In this document: positions 44,701 through 59,700 of the stretch, piece by piece | How the letters are laid out: every line of letters starts with the position of its first letter | How positions within the stretch are numbered: the first letter of the stretch is position 1 | Source: an uncultured Roseovarius sp. | GTDB taxonomy: Bacteria > Pseudomonadota > Alphaproteobacteria > Rhodobacterales > Rhodobacteraceae | Reading direction: 5' to 3' | Assembly (NCBI GenBank): GCA_947503145.1 | Contig: CANNCP010000003.1 | Span: 62,001 to 126,000 of the forward strand | DNA: 64,000 nt | Notes under the pieces: model-generated | Database searches by the model: none | The model's input: only the letters and a program-made list of their open reading frames with translations | What the model was told of the DNA's origin: nothing | Made by a program: the position numbers and the translations under genes

Positions 44701-47700
44701 GGCGCGGTCAGCGTAGCCGCGGCGCAGGACGCATCGACGACAACGACGGCCAAGGCCGATGCGGCGGGCGCGACGGCGGCAATCGGCGCCTCGCTGGCGC
44801 TGGCGCTAGTGGATGACCGGGTGCTGGCCACCACCGCGCGGAACGTGAGTTCGGGCGGCAAGGTGACGTTCAGCGCGCTTGGTGCGTCGTCGTCTTCGGT
44901 TGAATCGGCAGCCAGCGCACAGGGTGCGGCGGCGGATGACGCGGGCGACGCCACTGCGGGTGGCGCGCCGGACGTCGATACGGCAGTGACCGGCCAGCTG
45001 AGCGCGGGCGCGGACAAGCAGGACAAGGCCAAGGTCGGCGATGCCGGGCAGCGCGGCGCGACCAGCGACGAAGTGGCCAATGGTGGCGAGGGGCGCTCGG
45101 CCTCAAGCAACGGCAGCAAGGTATCGGTGGCAGCGGGGGTTGCGATCAACGTGCAGAAGGCGACCGTTACGGCGGTGGTGCCGGATGGGGTGAGCGTCAC
45201 ATCGGCGGGCGCTCTGGGGCTGCGTACGGCCAGCAACGCGGTTGGCAAGGCTGTGGCGAGCGGTGCTGCGGTCGGCGTCGAGGATGCCGCTGGCAACACG
45301 CCCGATCCGTCGGCTGTGGGGATCGGCGCGGCCGTGGCGGTGAACTCTGTCAAGGTTCAGAACAATGCCATGCTGGGCGTTGCGGCGCATAATGTCGGCG
45401 GGCTGACCATCGAGGCGCTGAGCCTTGATGTGGCCAAGCTGATGGCGAGCCCGGCCAGCACGGATACGGCGAGGGACAGTTACGTGGCCAGCGCGACGTC
45501 TGGTGCAGGTGCGGGCAAGGTCGGGATCGCAGGATCGCTGGCGCTGAACCTGATCGATACGCAAAGCGCGGCGCGGATTATGAATGACGCGGCTGTGACG
45601 GTGACAGGCGGCGGGGATGTGAACCTCGTTGCGGATAACCGCACCGGGACAACCGCCGAGGCGAAGCCGACGGGTGGTGGTGCGACGGGTGATACGGTTG
45701 GGGTCGGCGCGTCTGTTGCGCTGAACATCGTGGCCAATCGCTCGGTTGCGGAGCTGGGCGACGGGGCGGCGCTGGTTGGCGCGGGTGAGGTGAGCCTGGA
45801 CGCGGCGGCGATGCACACGGTGGAGACGCTGGCCGAGGCCGGGTCTGCGGGCGGTATTTCCCTGACGCCGGTGGTGGCGCTGTCGCTGGTGAACAATACG
45901 ACATCGGCCCGCTTGGGCAGTGGCGCGGTGCTGGACACGTCCGGCGCGGTCAGCGTAGCCGCGGCGCAGGACGCGTCGACGACAACGACGGCCAAGGCCG
46001 ATGCGGCGGGCGCGACGGCGGCAATCGGCGCCTCGCTGGCGCTGGCGCTAGTGGATGACCGGGTGCTGGCCACCACCGCGCGGAACGTGAGTTCGGGCGG
46101 TAAGGTGACGTTCAGCGCGCTTGGTGCGTCCAGTTCGACGCTCGACGCAAAAGCCAGCGCGGCAGGCGCGAAAGAGGGCGACGATGCGGATGCAGCACCC
46201 TCCAGCAGTGGGGAAAGTGTTGACAAGACAACAACAACCCAACTGACGTCTGCGACTGACAAGCAGGACAAGGCCAAGGTCGGCAGTTCCGATCAGAGAA
46301 CGGCCAGCGCAGGCGAGGCTGGGAATGAAAGCGGTCGCTCGGCGAAAACCAGCGAGGGCAAGGTTTCGGCAGCGGCGGCAGTTGCCGTCAATGTGCAAAA
46401 ATCCACGGTAACGGCTGTTGTGCCGGATGACGTTGATATCAATGCTGGCGGATCGCTGGATATTGCATCGGCCAATAATACCAATGGCTCGGCCACATCG
46501 GACGGCTCTGCGGTGAAGGGCGAAGATGGCGGGCAATCGCAGGTCGGGATCGGCGTTGCAGTTTCGGTAAACGTGGTCAAGGCAACCAACGTTGCCAGCC
46601 TGGGGAGCGGTACGCATAGTGCCCGAGGGATCAATCTGTCCGCGCTTCAGGGCACGGGGGACCCGACGGATACCTTCCTAGCCAAAGCGACATCGGGCGC
46701 GGGTGGAACCAAGGTGGGGATCGCTGGCTCACTTGCGCTGAACATCATCGACGTGACGACGATGGCGACAATTTCCGGGGCGGCGAGCGTAAATGCCACG
46801 ACCGGTGCATCGAGCATCAAAGCGACGGAAAAGATGAGCGCGACGGCCACGGCTGCGCCGAGCGACACGGGTGCTATCGGGGGCAAGGTCGGTATCGGGG
46901 CATCTGTCGGGCTGAATTTCATTACCACGAATACGACCGCCGCATTGAACGATGGCGCGACGCTTAACAATGGCACCGGCCTGGCGATCGCTGCGACATC
47001 CGAGATCGACACCGTGACCGAGGCCTCCGCAGGGGCGGCTGGCGGTATTGCGGTGGATGCTTCGGTAGCGTTGGCGATGCTGGACCAAAGAACCATCGCA
47101 CGAGTCGGCACCGGCGCGGCAATCAGCATGGGTGCGGGGGCCGTTTCAGTAAGCGCGTCGAACAAGGGTGCAAATACAGCGACATCCACCGGCGAGAACA
47201 AAGGTGGTAAGGTGAGTGTCGGAGCATCGGCGGCCGTGATCCTGGGTAACGGCGTCTCTGACGGCGTGCTTGAAAACACTTCGGTTACGTCCGCCACTCT
47301 GGTGCGGGACGTGACTGCCGGTTCGCTGATGCTCACAGCCGATTCCGACCGCACATATGATGCCAATGCGACAGCGACTGCGGAAGGCGGCAAGTTCGGC
47401 CAGACCGATGAGAAGAAAAACGACAAGACCGGCGGTAGTTCGACCACCGCCAACTCCATGGACAAGACCAAAGACTCGCAGCGCGATTCCGAGGGCAAGA
47501 AGAATGGTTCGAAGGTGACTGTCGCAGCGGCGGCGGGAATTGCGACAGCGCAGGACAACGTTTCGGCCACGCTGGGCGATGTCACACTGAATGTTTCTGG
47601 TCCGGTATACCTTGAAGCCAACAACAAGGTTGGTATGGCCGCCTCAGGCAGTGGGCTGGCGGCAAATCCCAAGAGCGATGTCGGAATCGGCATCGGTGTT

Positions 47701-50700
47701 GGCCTGGGAATCATCAACAACAAGACCTCGGCCACGATCAGTAGCGGTGCCACGATCAACAATCCCGGTGATGTGGTTCTGTCCGTCTCGTCGCGAGAGA
47801 ATGCAGATGGCGGTTACGCGTCAAAGCTGACCGCCCTTGGCATTGCCGGGGCAAGTGGCAAGAAAGTGTCTGTCGCCGGCGCGCTAGCGGTCGGGATATC
47901 GACCGGCGAGACCAAGGCCACCATTGGAGACAATGTGACGATCACCAATGGTGGTGCGGTTGCTGTGAAGGTGGACAACACCAGCCATCTGGCGTCGAAG
48001 GCATTGGCCGGGGCGGTGGGCACATCCGGCACCGGGATAGGGGCGTCGATCGCGGTTGTTGTCTCGGACAAGGATTACACAGCGTCAATCGGATCGGGAA
48101 GCAATATCACGGCCAGCAGCCTTAGCGTCAAGGCATTGAATAATAAGATAGACTCACCGACACCGTTTGAATTTACTGATCTCGACGACCTCAAGGATAA
48201 GCTGACCACGGGCCAGTTGCTGGGCGACAACAACTATTACGTCGAGGCGATTGGCGGCTCTGCCGGAAGCAAGGCGTCGGTCACCGGCTCTTTTGCTGTG
48301 ATGGTGTTCAGCGATGATGTGCTGGCAAGCGTTGGCGGTGGTACGATTGATGCCGGGACCGGCGATGTGACGATCCAGGCGGATAACCAATACCTCGCCA
48401 AGGCCCTGTCGGGCGCGATTTCCGCGAGCGGCGGCACCGGTGTTGGTGTTGCAGGCTCCGTGATTGTCAGCAGCGGGACGACACTCAGCCGCATGAATGC
48501 GCGGATCAGCAATGCGGGCGGGTTCTCCAATACTGCACTGGCGGCGCAGGACATCCAGGCGTTTGGCGTGTCGGTTGCAGCGGCTGCAAACAATGCGGTG
48601 AGTGGCGTTGCGACCGTCATTACCTCGCAAAACCGGGTTGAGGCCCTGATGGGCGTCGGTGCGAGGGTTACGGCCACGGGGGCTGTGAATCTGACAGCGC
48701 AGAACGATTTCAGCACGTTCAGCCTGGCTGGCGGGGCTGCGGGCGGTGGCTCGAACGGGATGGGGGCATCGGCCTCGGTCGTGACGGTAGAGAACATCAC
48801 GCGTGCCGCCGTTGCGGATGGCACGGGCGTGGCGGATCGTGCAGAGATCAACACCGATGGGATCATCGAGATATCGGCGACAGCGACGGAAAAGGGTAAG
48901 ACCATCGCAGCGGCAGGCGCGGCGGGGGGGGGCAATGCAGTGGGCGCTGGCGCTGCCGTTTACGTGCTTGATACCACGACCGAGGCGTTGATCGGGGATC
49001 ATGCCAAGGTGGGTAATGCCTATAACACCGGTTCGCTCGATCTGACGGCGAGCGATGTCTCGACGCTGCTGTCGATTGGTGGCGCGCTTTCCGGCGGTGG
49101 CAGCACCGGTGCGGGGGCTGGTGTGGGCGTCGGTGTCATCACCAAGGCGACCCGCGCAAAGATCGGTCATTCGGCACAGCTTGCCTCGGGCAACATCGTG
49201 GTGAGCGCACATAACGCCCAGAGACTGAATGCAATTACGGCCGGCGTCGCTGTCGGGGGGTCGGCTGGACTGGCCGGGGCCGTGGCAGTTTATGCGGTTA
49301 CCGCGGAAACCACTGCCGAGGTCGGCGATTCTGCCAGCCTTTATGCGGATGGCAACGCAGCCGTTCTGGCGGATGATCACACCAGTATCGATATGCTGGA
49401 AGGCGCGGTTGCTGCAGGTGGCTCGGCGGGCGTTGGTGCCTCGGTCGGGGTTACAGTGATTGACGCCACGACGCTGGCAGAGATTAAGGATAGCGCACAG
49501 GTTACAGCCCTCGGAAATGGTGGCGAGCAAGCCTACGTGACCGGCTACCGCGGCGATTTTCAGGCCTATGGCGGCACGGGCGGGTTCGTTTCGGCCGATA
49601 TGGGCACGCAAACCGCCTCAGCCGGGGCCAGCCAGACCGGATTCGATCTGCTGACCAAAGAGCGCAAGGCGACCGCGCTGACCAAGACGGGCAGGGGCGT
49701 GATCGTGAACGCCTCTGTCACCAATGCCGTGCGGTCGATGGCGGTTGCAGGCGCGGCAGGCGGCAGCGCTGGGGTGGCCATTTCGGCAAGTGTTCCGGTG
49801 ATCACCGTGAACACGCAAGCCGTGATCGGCGCCAATGCCAAGATTAACAAGATGGCCGGTGCGGTGCACGCGGGCCAATCGGTGGCAGTCGCGGCGGCAA
49901 GTGACGTGTATTCGCTGGGCTTTTCCGGCGCAGTGGGGGCTGGCGGTGCCGCTGGTATTGGCGCGGGCATCAATGCGGCAGTGGTCAACACAACGACCAA
50001 GGCCAGCGCTGGTGGCGGCACCTCGGATATGGCGGCCAAAGGAGATATTCTTGTTTCCGCTAAAGCGAGCGAAGATTTTGCAGTCTGGGCGATTGCGGGT
50101 GCGGGGGCTGGTACAGCTGCGATTGCAGGCAGTGGCTCGGCACTCGATCTGACGACGGTGACGACCGCCGAGTTGGGCGGCAAGGCAGTGGCACAGGGCA
50201 ACGCTGATGTTGTCGCCCATGACACGACCCGCACCGGCATGATGGCAGGCTCGGTCGCTGTTGGCGGTGTCGCTGGTGTCGGAGCTGCGGTCGGCGTTAT
50301 CCTTGTGGACAAGACGGTGGCGGCCTCCATTGCGCAGAGTGCAAACGTTTCGGCCTACGGGCTGGGCAGTAGCCGCATGGTTTACAACGGATCCGGGTTT
50401 GACGCGAAGACATCGGCACACGGCGTGAACGTCGAAGCAGACTCGGCGCAGTCGGCGCTGGCCCTGGTGGTTTCGGGGGCGGGCGGCCTTTATGCCGGTG
50501 TTGCCGGTGTTTTGGCGCTTGATCTGGTCGATGTGAAAACCTCTGCCTTCATTGGTGCGAACAGCACAGTCAACGCGAGCAATGCCAGCGGTTCGACCAC
50601 ACAGGATGTCAACGTCGCGGCGCGCGATTCGACGACTTCGTCGGTCGCTGCGGGGGCTGTTTCGGGCGGGCTGGTGGGCCTGTCGGGCGCGGTGGACGTG

Positions 50701-53700
50701 GGTATCTTCAAGAATTCGACGGCAGCTTACGTAGAAGACGGCGTGACGATCAACACTAAACGGGACGTGCGCGTCAGTGGCCTGGCCAATAAGGCGGGTG
50801 AATCGAAGGTTGCCAGCGGGGCGGGCGGTGCCTTTGCGCTGGCGGCGGGGATCGCGGTCTATAGCTATGGCGACGGTATCGCGTCGGGCGGCGCGGCGGA
50901 TGAGCAGCTGAGCGACGCGAGCGATGGCGTGGCGGATATGGATGGCGTCAATTCGGACGCCCAGAAACAGGCGAAGAACGATGAGGTCTTCAACCTGTTG
51001 AAAGGGTCCGACGATGATCGCGTCAGGCAGGTCAACGCTGCTGCTAAGGCGCAGCGCGATACGATTGATGTGGCCGGGGCGGCATCGACGCTCGCGGTGC
51101 CGGGCGGGACCTCTGCCAGTGTCGGCAATGTCGTGATTGATGCCGGCGGACGCGTGGATGTGAACAGCTCTGATGCGCTGGATGTCGAGGTGATGGCCGG
51201 CGGATTTGCCGCTGGCGGCGGGGCGGTCGGCGCAGGTGTCGCAGTCGTGACTGTCGATACCGGCAGCACGGCCCAGGTGAAAGGCAATGGCACAGGATTG
51301 CCGAGCATCACCGCGGGCGGGGCTGTTAACGTCAAGGCGTTGACCGACCATACGCTGACCGGAAGTAGCTATGCCGGGGCGGCTGGTGGAATCGCGGTGA
51401 GCGCGGATATCGCGGTGATGAGTGACGCATCACGCACGACGGCGTTCATCGAAAATCACAAGCTGAACGTTACTGGCGCAGTTAACGTTAACGCAGATGC
51501 CACCCGAGCGGTTAACCTCAAGGGGTTTGGTGCGTCCCTCGGCCTCGGCGCGGCCGGGATCGGCGCATCGGTCGTGACCGCAACCATCGGTGGCGAAGTC
51601 GATGCCTATATGAAGAATTCCAGCGCGACAGCGGCGGCGCTGACGGTCGAGGCAGAGTCTGACGACACCGCAACCTCCGAGGCGATCGCGGCGAGCGGCG
51701 GCTTGGGTGCGGGTCTTTCCGGGGCGGCGACGATTGCCAAGATTGATCCGGTCGTGACAGCCACGATCGACAACTCCACCCTGATCGTGACCAATGCGGC
51801 CAACGTGTTTGCCAATGCGGTGACAGAGGCCAGCACATCATCGATAGGGGTCGCCGTCGCTGGTGGTCTGGCTGTTGGGGCCTCGGCAGCGGACTCGACG
51901 ATTGGTGCCCAGGTCAAAGCGTCGATTGTCAACGGCTCCGACGTCAGCGCAGGTAGCGTCAAGGTGGGCGCAACCACATCAACGCGTGGTGTGACAGCGA
52001 AATCAATAGGCGCGGCGGGCGCGCTGGTTGGCGTGAATGCGACCGTTTCGACGGCAACGAACAAGGCGACGACGATTGCGACCGTGAATGACAGCACGTT
52101 GAATATTGACGGGTTGGTGGATGTGGATGCGCACTCGACCACCGATCAGAACGCAGATGCTTCGGGTCTTGCGGTCGGATTCGTGGCGGCAGGGTTCAAC
52201 AAGGCAACGGCCAAATCGGAAACGACGACCCATGCCACGCTGACCAACCTGCGCAGCCTGACGGCAGGATCGCTGGCGCTGGAGGCGTACGGGACGGACA
52301 GCAACACTGTAAAGACAGTTGCCGGTAGCGGCGGGCTGATTGCCGGATCGGCGGCATCGGGGACGACGATCACCGCGAGCGATACCAAGGCGACGGTTGA
52401 TGGCCCTGCGGTGCTGAACGTTGTCGGCGGTGACACCAAAATCACAGCAAACCACTACAGCAATTTCGGCGGGACGATTGATAGCACGCAGGCATCATTG
52501 GTGGGCGGTAGCGGGGCAAAGCTGAAACATACCGTGGACAGTAAGGTTGACGCCCATCTGGGTGACGGGATGACGCTTTATGCTAAAAATCTGAACATCA
52601 GCGCTCTGAACAATACGTTCAATGATTTCGCACCTGCCAACGCATGGAACGTGAGCTCTGCCTCGGGCGGCCTGGCAAACCTGCCCGCCGGTGGCGCGAC
52701 GATAAAGGTCACCCATTCGAAAACCAACGCGTCCATCGGGGATGATAGCAAGGTTCACCTACTGCTGGATAGTGGCGCACTGTCAATGCTGAAGATGAGC
52801 GCGCTGAGCGATATCACCTCTAAACAGAAGGTCAAAATCGACTCCGGCGGTGCTGTGGCGCTTGCCGATGCGGTGATCAAAACGACGGTGGTATCTAATA
52901 CCACCGCCACGATTGGTGATCGGGCCGAGGTCGTCGTCGATAAGGGCGATATTTTGATAAATGCGGTGGGCACGGCCGATATTGACGACCGCGCAGCGGC
53001 AACGACCTATGGCCTGGCCGGTGCGCCTTCGGGCAAGGTCGATATCGACTATACTGGCAGCAATTTGGTTACGATCGGACAGACTGCCCTGCTCGAGGCG
53101 TCGGACGGCATCAATCCGATTGACGGCAGCGATCCGTCTCATGGCACGATTGACCTTATCGCCGGCGCCGACAGCACCGGCGTCGATGGGTCACTGAAAT
53201 TCAACGCGATCCTCGATATTTTCAACAAGACGGTGATCCCGATCCCCGCATCGCCGAACCCGACAGTGAGGGTTACGTCTGAGGGGCTTGTCAATGTCAA
53301 AGCGAGCGGCTCAACCTCGCGCAAAGGGGTGCGTGCGGCAGGCGATATCACGGTTACGGCAAGCCGAGGAGCGATTGACGCGACAGCTGTCGGCACAGGC
53401 AAGGACATCTACCGCGAGGCGCTGGCCAAGGCGGCAAGCGCCATTTCCAATGCGTTCGGTGGCGGCGATGTGACCTTTGATTATCACGGTGGGTCGACCA
53501 ATACAGGCGCGGGGCTGTCCCAAATCACTGTCGATGGGATCATCCAGACCGGCATCCAGCGCCACAAGACACTGACGCTTAGTTATGTCGATACGGATTG
53601 CGATGCAAATGTGTCGGCTTGCCTTGCGGCTGATAGCGCTGCGAACATCACCTACAAGACTCCGGTCAGCGCACCCGTTGGCACTAATATTCTGGACCGG

Positions 53701-56700
53701 ATGGCCGAGCTGAAAGGGCTCATTTCGGAATATGCCACCGATCCGATCGCCAAGGCGGCCTATCAGAACGAAATTCACTTTCTTGAGGGCAAGCTGGCAG
53801 ATCTCGGGCTTGGCTCATACAACGATGCCGGAGTTTTCGTGCCTGGCACGTATGCAGGCCCATCACCCAAGGCGGCGCTGCTGGCTGAAGTAGAGATCAT
53901 CGACGGGAATATCACTGCCGTCAGGAACGATATGTCTTCGGCGACCAATCTGGGAGTTTCCGGCGACTACGCAGATAATGCAAGCTATGCTGCTGAGAGC
54001 TACAAGGACACAAATTATGGTCTGACAGCCAACGGTGCGGCGGCGCTGACTGAAATTCAGGGGCTTAACGGGTATAATGGCGTTGGCGGTCGTGGAACCA
54101 CGTCAACGAATATCGACACCGCGCTGAGCGAGGGGGCTGCAGCGGCGCAGATCATCGCAGATAAAAGAACGGACACGCTGGCGCGGCAAACGACGATCAC
54201 CTCCAAGACCGTAGAGATCAACGCGCAGGAAGCCAATCTGGCGGCGGCTCTGATTGCTGGCGATTCAGCAGCTGCGACGGCGGCCAGCACGGCTATCGGC
54301 AATGCGCAGGGAGAGATCAAGTCGAACCTCGATCAGATTGCGCTCAACAACACTGCGATCAAGGCGCAAGCCGAGATTGCGAAGGGGCGTGCGGGTACGG
54401 CCAAATCGAACCTGAACACCTTGCTGGACGACGCAGTCGGTATCTCACTTGATCGCAGGAGTACAGCACAGTCAAATTATGATAACGCAGCAGATGATGA
54501 CAAGACGGCCAAGCTTGCTCTTTTGAATACTGCAAAGGACAACTACACCAGCGATGTCGCCAAGAGAAATGCCCTGCGAGCTTCAAGCGCGGACGTTGCC
54601 AATGACAATGGCACACTGACCCGCGTGGACAAGGCTACGGATGGCTTGACCTCGATCCACACGGCATTGACGAATGCGGTCAACGCATCTGATACCAAGG
54701 TCTCAACCCTGAATTCCGGCGTAACGACAGGCGCGGATGCGACGACGCTGAATAAGTCTCTGGAGCAATATATCACCGTCTGGAACGGGCTTTCCACCGA
54801 CTACGCGACCAAAACCAACGCGGCGAAAACTGCGTCGAGTTCTAGCGGCACGCCGATGGCCTTTACCGTCGAGATCAACGACGCGAGCGCTCGGCTCGGC
54901 AACCTTTCGTTCAACGCGGACGTGTTGAAAAGTACATCCGTCAGTGCGGCCAGCAGCAATGCTTATCTGAACGCGCCGGGTGATGCGAAGATCCAGATCA
55001 CCAACAACACCTCAAATACTCTGAAGCTGAACAACCTCATCATTCCCACCTATGATGCGGGCAATGTACGGATGAACGGTGTTCTGGTTTACGGTAACGC
55101 CGACATCACGGAGCTGAACAAAGGCGGGGTTGCCGCCAATTTCAAGCAGGTGGAGACCTCGCGCACGTCAAGCCGTGGCTCGGTAGAGATCACATCGAAT
55201 TACAACACTGAGGATTCGGTGTACTATGACGCCGACGCTGCGACGACCCAGCTTAATACCAGGCGGCTGGCACCTGATATCATCCTGAACACCGGCGCGA
55301 TCATCGAGAACACGCGCGGCGAGGTAAAGATCGAAAGTGCGTCGGGTAATATCTATATCCGCGGCAAGATCAACGCAGGCTCTGTCGATATCCTGGCCAA
55401 GAACGGCGATTTTGTCTCAAGCTATGTCAATGGCTTCAACCACATCGGGGGCGACCCAGCGAGCTTCAGTGACCCAACAAACGCGACCGAAGCGGGCCAG
55501 GGCATCACGGCCAACGGCTCGGTGTCCATCGCGGCGCGTTACCTCAACATCAACAGCACGATCCAGAGTGGTATTGCCAACTGGAAGCTGACGCTCGACG
55601 ATCTTGGCACCCAGAAGCTATTGACGGCCCGTCCCGAGGCGATTGGCCAGTCGCAGAGCGATATCAACGCCAAGATCGCGGCGAACAACGCCCTGCCGGT
55701 TCCTGAGCTCTCGCTGGATCTGGCCCCAGGTCTGACGCTGAGCTTTGTGCCGATCGGGATCGACCCGACCGAGTTGGCCGAGGTCGTGGCGCAATATAAA
55801 GGCGAAGTTCTGACGAACCCCGACACCTCACCGGTGCGCACCCTGACGATTGGCGGGAAACCGACGCAGGTGAATATCAAGGACTACCTGAGCGGTCAGG
55901 TCGATGGTCGGCTGGAGTTCACCAAGGCCTACGCGGATAACTATCAGGCCACCCATGGCGGGGATGGAATCTTTTCGGTCATTTCCACCGACCCAACCGA
56001 TAATATTGGCGCAGCCTACGACGCGAAGAACGAGCAATACCTGGTAAACGGTGCCAGCGTTCACGGCGGCTATATCCAGCTATTTGGCCAGATCATGAAC
56101 ACCGCGACAAGCGGTGGGAAGCTGAACGTTCTGGACGGGTTCGGTACTATCGACATCACCAATACCAGCAACATCCCGGTAATCCTGAAAAACCTGAGCA
56201 CCGGCGAAGACTCGACAGGGACGCTGCGCGGCGCCGAAGGTCGGATCGAGATTACGGACGTAACGGGGGTGAATGTCACCACGCCATCCAATCCGGTGAT
56301 TTCCGTCCGCAAGACGGTCTATACCCGCGACTATGTGCCGGGCGATCCCACCGGCTCCGTGAAGATTGCGCAGCACGACGGCCATATCGATAACGCGACC
56401 GGTGCTCTGGTCTTTGCTTCGCCGAATCCCAGCATAACCATCGGCGGCGACCGGACAGCGAGCTACGCCCCCGAAGAGTATCAGCGCTATGTCTGGACGA
56501 CGGGGGCGAAGTATACCTCCACTGCGCATTTCAAGAATACCACCACCGAGCTTTTCGGGGCCGACTTCCTATCGGTCGCGGAAGTTACGAGCCTGACCAG
56601 AACCGACGGGCCGTATCAAACCGAAATCAAGCGTCTGAGCGATGGCACGTATCTTTCCACCGACAGGACGCAGATCGGCAATGATGCGGTTGATTTCACT

Positions 56701-59700
56701 GCAAATGGTGTAGTGATTCAGAAATCACCGGCGACGGAACTCAATAACACTGCCACCGTGGATGGACAGCAGTTGGTTTCTTCTACATCGTCCTATGTTG
56801 ATCCCAGCAAGAACGTTGTTTCGAAAAGCTCCACTTCCACGAGGAAATGCAACTGGTGGACTTTCTGCATCGTGTCGGACGTTACCTACTATTATTCGCT
56901 GAAACAGGAATACACCACGATCACCACCAATTCTCTCAAGGCGGATTATCCGATTGATGTGAACTTCATCGGCAGCAACACCGGTGCGATCAATATCACC
57001 TCTGCGAGCGATGTGGTGTTGAACGGGAACCTGTCGAACGTGGCCGGAACGACCCGGATCACGGCGAATGGCACCGAATCCTCGATCATCCAGGGATCAA
57101 AGAATGCTCTGCTCAGCGCGCAAATTGCCGATCTTACTGCGACCGGCTATGTGGGCGGCATCAAGAAACCGACAGATCCGGCGCACGCACCTGGCCTTGC
57201 ACTGGCGGTCAACCTGACAGGCGCCGCGGCAGGCAACGGCTATTTCAACGCAGCGGCCGGTAACGGCAATGTCTCGGCTATCAGCCACGGTGATATCATC
57301 GTGGGTCGGGTCACGGCTGCAGGCAGTGCCGCACTGGACGAGAAAGCCTCACGCGGGAATGTCGATCTGGTGTCTTTCGGCGCGATCAAGGCGTATGATG
57401 CTGCCTCTCTGGTGCAGGGGTGGCGGGTCGGTCTGACCGCGTTTGGCGGATCGATCGGCGAAACACCGACATATGATCCGGCGACGTGGGGTGCTGCGGA
57501 TGAAGCAAAGCTGCTGCATGTGAACACCGGCTACACCAGCGATCAGAGCCTGCGCCCGTTCAGCGAAGCCCCGTCCAACGCGGTTCTGGGCCTGACAGCT
57601 GTTGCCGCCGACGATATCGGCATACGCTCGACAGGGTGGGCCGGGAATACCGACGGCACTGCGTCAGATGGCACGATGCTGGTCAATCAAGCGCTTTCGC
57701 TGGGCGGAAATGTCACGTTGGCTTCGACCGGACAGATTCTGGACAATAATCCGGTGCAGACCATCGATATGCGCACCTACAATCAGTTGCTTGGCTACTG
57801 GGACAGCCTGGGCCTGCTGGCCCAGTCGAGCGGACGTGATGTTACGGGGCCGGATGGCGTGGTTCATGTCGATGGAATCGGCACGAACAACGCGGACAAG
57901 CAGCTTCAGACCATCACCGCCTATGAAAACGTCAAGACCAAGCAATACCGACAGTATTGGCAAATTCGGAACATGCAGGCGGACCCGTCGACATTCGATC
58001 CGACATTCCAGGTGACGCTGGACACCGACTCGGCGCAGTACAAGGCGCTGGACGCGCATTATACCGAGCAGATCAAGGCCGAGCACCCCGGTTATACCGA
58101 TGCCGAAGTCAAGACTGCGGTGAAGGCGCGGATTTCTGCCCCTGCCGGTGTCGGTCCGCTCAGCTATGAAGCCGAGCAGACCCAGACCTATCGAGAGTTG
58201 AACGAACTGTTCGGAAATACGACGTTTGATGCGAATTACACATATATGGCGTCCAGCACCGAGCGGGATCAATTGACCGTCGGATCGGTCTGGACCGAGC
58301 GTGAACTGGCGTTCTCCATTGCGCCGGGCGCGTTGAAGACCGTGACCGGAACCAATCCGGTAATCAAGGATCCCAACGTCTCTGGGCGCACGGTGACTAT
58401 TCTCGCCAACAAAGGCATCGGCGAGACCATCTCGGACGGTCATGGTGGTCTGGGCGTTTCCATCCGTTCCAGCCTCGATCCAGCGTTGCTGAGCACCGAT
58501 CAGAAGGTGGCTTTGGCCGCGGCAGAAAGAACCGACCTGTTGCTGACGGTTACAACAGCAACTGGCGACGTGGTGATCCCGCTCTGGGAGAAGTACGAGA
58601 ATTTGAACGTGGCGCAAAAGGCTGCATTTGATGCAGCGGCAGCCGGGGAAATCTCGGCTCAGAACACGCTTCTTACCGTGCTCAGCAAACGGCCGCTCAA
58701 TTTCAATGCGACCGAGAAACTGAATGTGGATGTGGCAATGGCGGCGGGGGTTGATCCGCGCAGCGACCTTGGCAAAGCCAATCTCGCGTCGCGCAGTGGC
58801 GCGCTGCTGGGAGCGATCACCACGCACGGCGAAACCCGCATCAAGGTGCGCAACAGTATCGCAAACGCCGCAACCGACGACACGGTCGCAACCGGCAACC
58901 TGATCCTCGAAGCCTCGCAAGGCGGGATTGGGACGGCGGGCACGCCCCTGAAGCTGGCGCTTCCGTCCGGATCGACCACCACGGCGCGGGCGCAGAGTGG
59001 CGTGAACCTCGAATTTGCGTCGACCGGGGCAATCGATACGATTTATTCGCCGCAGGATGTCAAACTGACAGCGGTGAACGGCGATCTTCTCAATGCCAAC
59101 GGTGATCTGCTGATCAACATCCTTGGCACCAATGTTGATCTGAGTGCCGTAAACGGCACGATCGGGACGGTAGGCAACAGTCTGAACGTGGGCGTGAATA
59201 TCGGGGGCAAGATTACTGCGGATGCCCAAGATGGTATCTCGCTGCGCGGACCGCTTGGGTCTAAATTCATTGTATCACATGCTAAATCGACAAATGTCGG
59301 CACAATTACACTGGAAGGTGCTGGTGAGAGCATCATCGACGGCGACGTCGAGACTGCCGGGCAGATCAACCTGGTCGCTGGCGGGCGTCAAGTGCTGAGC
59401 GGAAATGCCAGTGTTACCTCAGGAGCGAACGGTGTTGGCGTTACTGCGGACACGTTCAAGATGCTGAACGGCTCTGCCGTGTCGGCGGCTGGTCGGGTGC
59501 TCATCACGACGGCCGGTGATTCACTGGTGACAGCAATCAAAACGACTAGCGGGTTGATTGACGCAGTCTCGATTTCGGCAGGTGGCCAGGTGTTTGCCGG
59601 CACGCTTGGGGCACGCCTCTATGATATCAGTGCGATGGCCGCAGGGGCAGGGGTCAAGATTGTTGCGGGGCTTGGTATCGGCGATAAAACCATGGCGAAT

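Noticed and set aside
44220..46700. Internal repeats considered as a CRISPR or tandem satellite
   Set aside because: Unit length is 1,242 bp, in frame with the adhesin, with no short direct repeats or unique spacers.
41772..52973. Many long reverse-strand ORFs (up to about 485 codons) inside the adhesin gene
   Set aside because: They are low-complexity mirrors of the Ala/Gly/Thr-rich repeats and show no ribosome sites or domains.
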